From Candidatus Micrarchaeia archaeon (GTDB lineage Archaea; Micrarchaeota; Micrarchaeia; Anstonellales; JAHKLY01): 37,138 nt of DNA. The translations under genes were made by a program, and so were the position numbers. The notes beneath the pieces are model-generated. The model made no database searches and was not told where the DNA came from. It saw only the letters and a list, made by a program, of their open reading frames with translations. Where the stretch lies: the NCBI GenBank assembly GCA_041653315.1, contig JBAZFO010000011.1, positions 1 to 37,138 on the forward strand, given 5' to 3'. Below, piece after piece: positions 37,072 to 37,138 of the stretch. Each line of letters begins with the position of its first letter. Positions within the stretch are counted from its first letter, which is position 1.

Positions 37072-37138
37072 CAAAGCGGTTCACCCTTTCGTAGTGCTGG
37101 TCGTCCTGGATAACGAAACGCGCCTTTGCGGTGGGCTG
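37061..37138 (-). CDS. C-terminal end of an early gene (truncated by window)
   Basis: From the right edge the minus strand is open for 25 codons: QPTAKARFVIQDDQHYERVN, then RFDAR and a stop, overlapping the 35-residue ORF by 11 nt. The other two minus frames also end in stops within this stretch. Identity cannot be judged. Confidence 0.4.
   Translation of the reverse strand, partial: QPTAKARFVIQDDQHYERVNRFDAR

Noticed and set aside
1..37138. tRNA genes, CRISPR arrays, integrase and attachment sites
   Set aside because: I looked for cloverleaf-like sequences, regularly spaced repeats and recombinase motifs and found none that I can support; a computed search could still find a tRNA.

Overview
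The window is a 37 kb piece of a tailed bacteriophage genome, cut at both ends, with genes packed end to end and mostly on the minus strand. The virion is probably short-tailed (podovirus-like). It has a P22-type portal, an N4 gp56-type major capsid protein, a P22 gp10-like tail stabilisation protein and a very large internal protein. I see no tape measure, tail tube or sheath gene. The host is probably a Bacillota (clostridial, gut-type) bacterium: ribosome binding sites are GGAGG-like, start/stop overlaps are mostly ATGA, and the capsid and scaffold N-termini copy the Bacillota-type ribosomal protein L27 leader cleaved by Prp. Base composition is fairly GC-rich by eye, with AT-rich islands. 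I see no integrase, CI-type repressor, tRNA or CRISPR array, so lifestyle cannot be settled.

Layout, read leftward from the right edge. Early region (37138 to 27417): small unknown genes; an HNH homing endonuclease; a YqaJ-type exonuclease; a phage-encoded Prp protease; a RecT annealing protein; zinc-ribbon proteins; a replisome-organiser-like initiator; a small Xre-type regulator; Lar-like, DUF551-like and exported proteins; and a RusA resolvase. A bidirectional terminator (27344-27373) ends this operon and also ends a converging rightward two-gene cassette (26699-27319). That cassette starts from a clear sigma70-type promoter carrying two dyads and encodes a protein with a ribbon-helix-helix-like tail.

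Late region (26548 to 1, minus strand): a GIY-YIG endonuclease that appears to have invaded terS; terS; terL with an intein; portal; a DNA methyltransferase plus zinc-ribbon cassette; scaffold; major capsid protein; head-tail and tail genes; two paralogous internal virion proteins; a 2829-residue polyvalent protein with metallopeptidase and ADP-ribosyltransferase-like domains; an NlpC/P60-type endolysin; a holin-like protein; and a truncated tail appendage gene.

Three points stand out. (1) A 12-base motif, ACCGGGRCTGAY on the minus strand, occurs four times. Each copy lies about 40-70 nt before the first gene of a late module, with a weak -10-like hexamer at a constant offset, which suggests a phage late promoter or activator site. 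(2) The phage encodes Prp, and both scaffold and capsid begin with the matching L27-like leader, suggesting self-contained capsid maturation. (3) Both terminase genes are colonised: terS by a GIY-YIG gene that carries a diverged copy of the TerS N-terminus, and terL by a class 3 (WCT) intein inside the Walker A motif.
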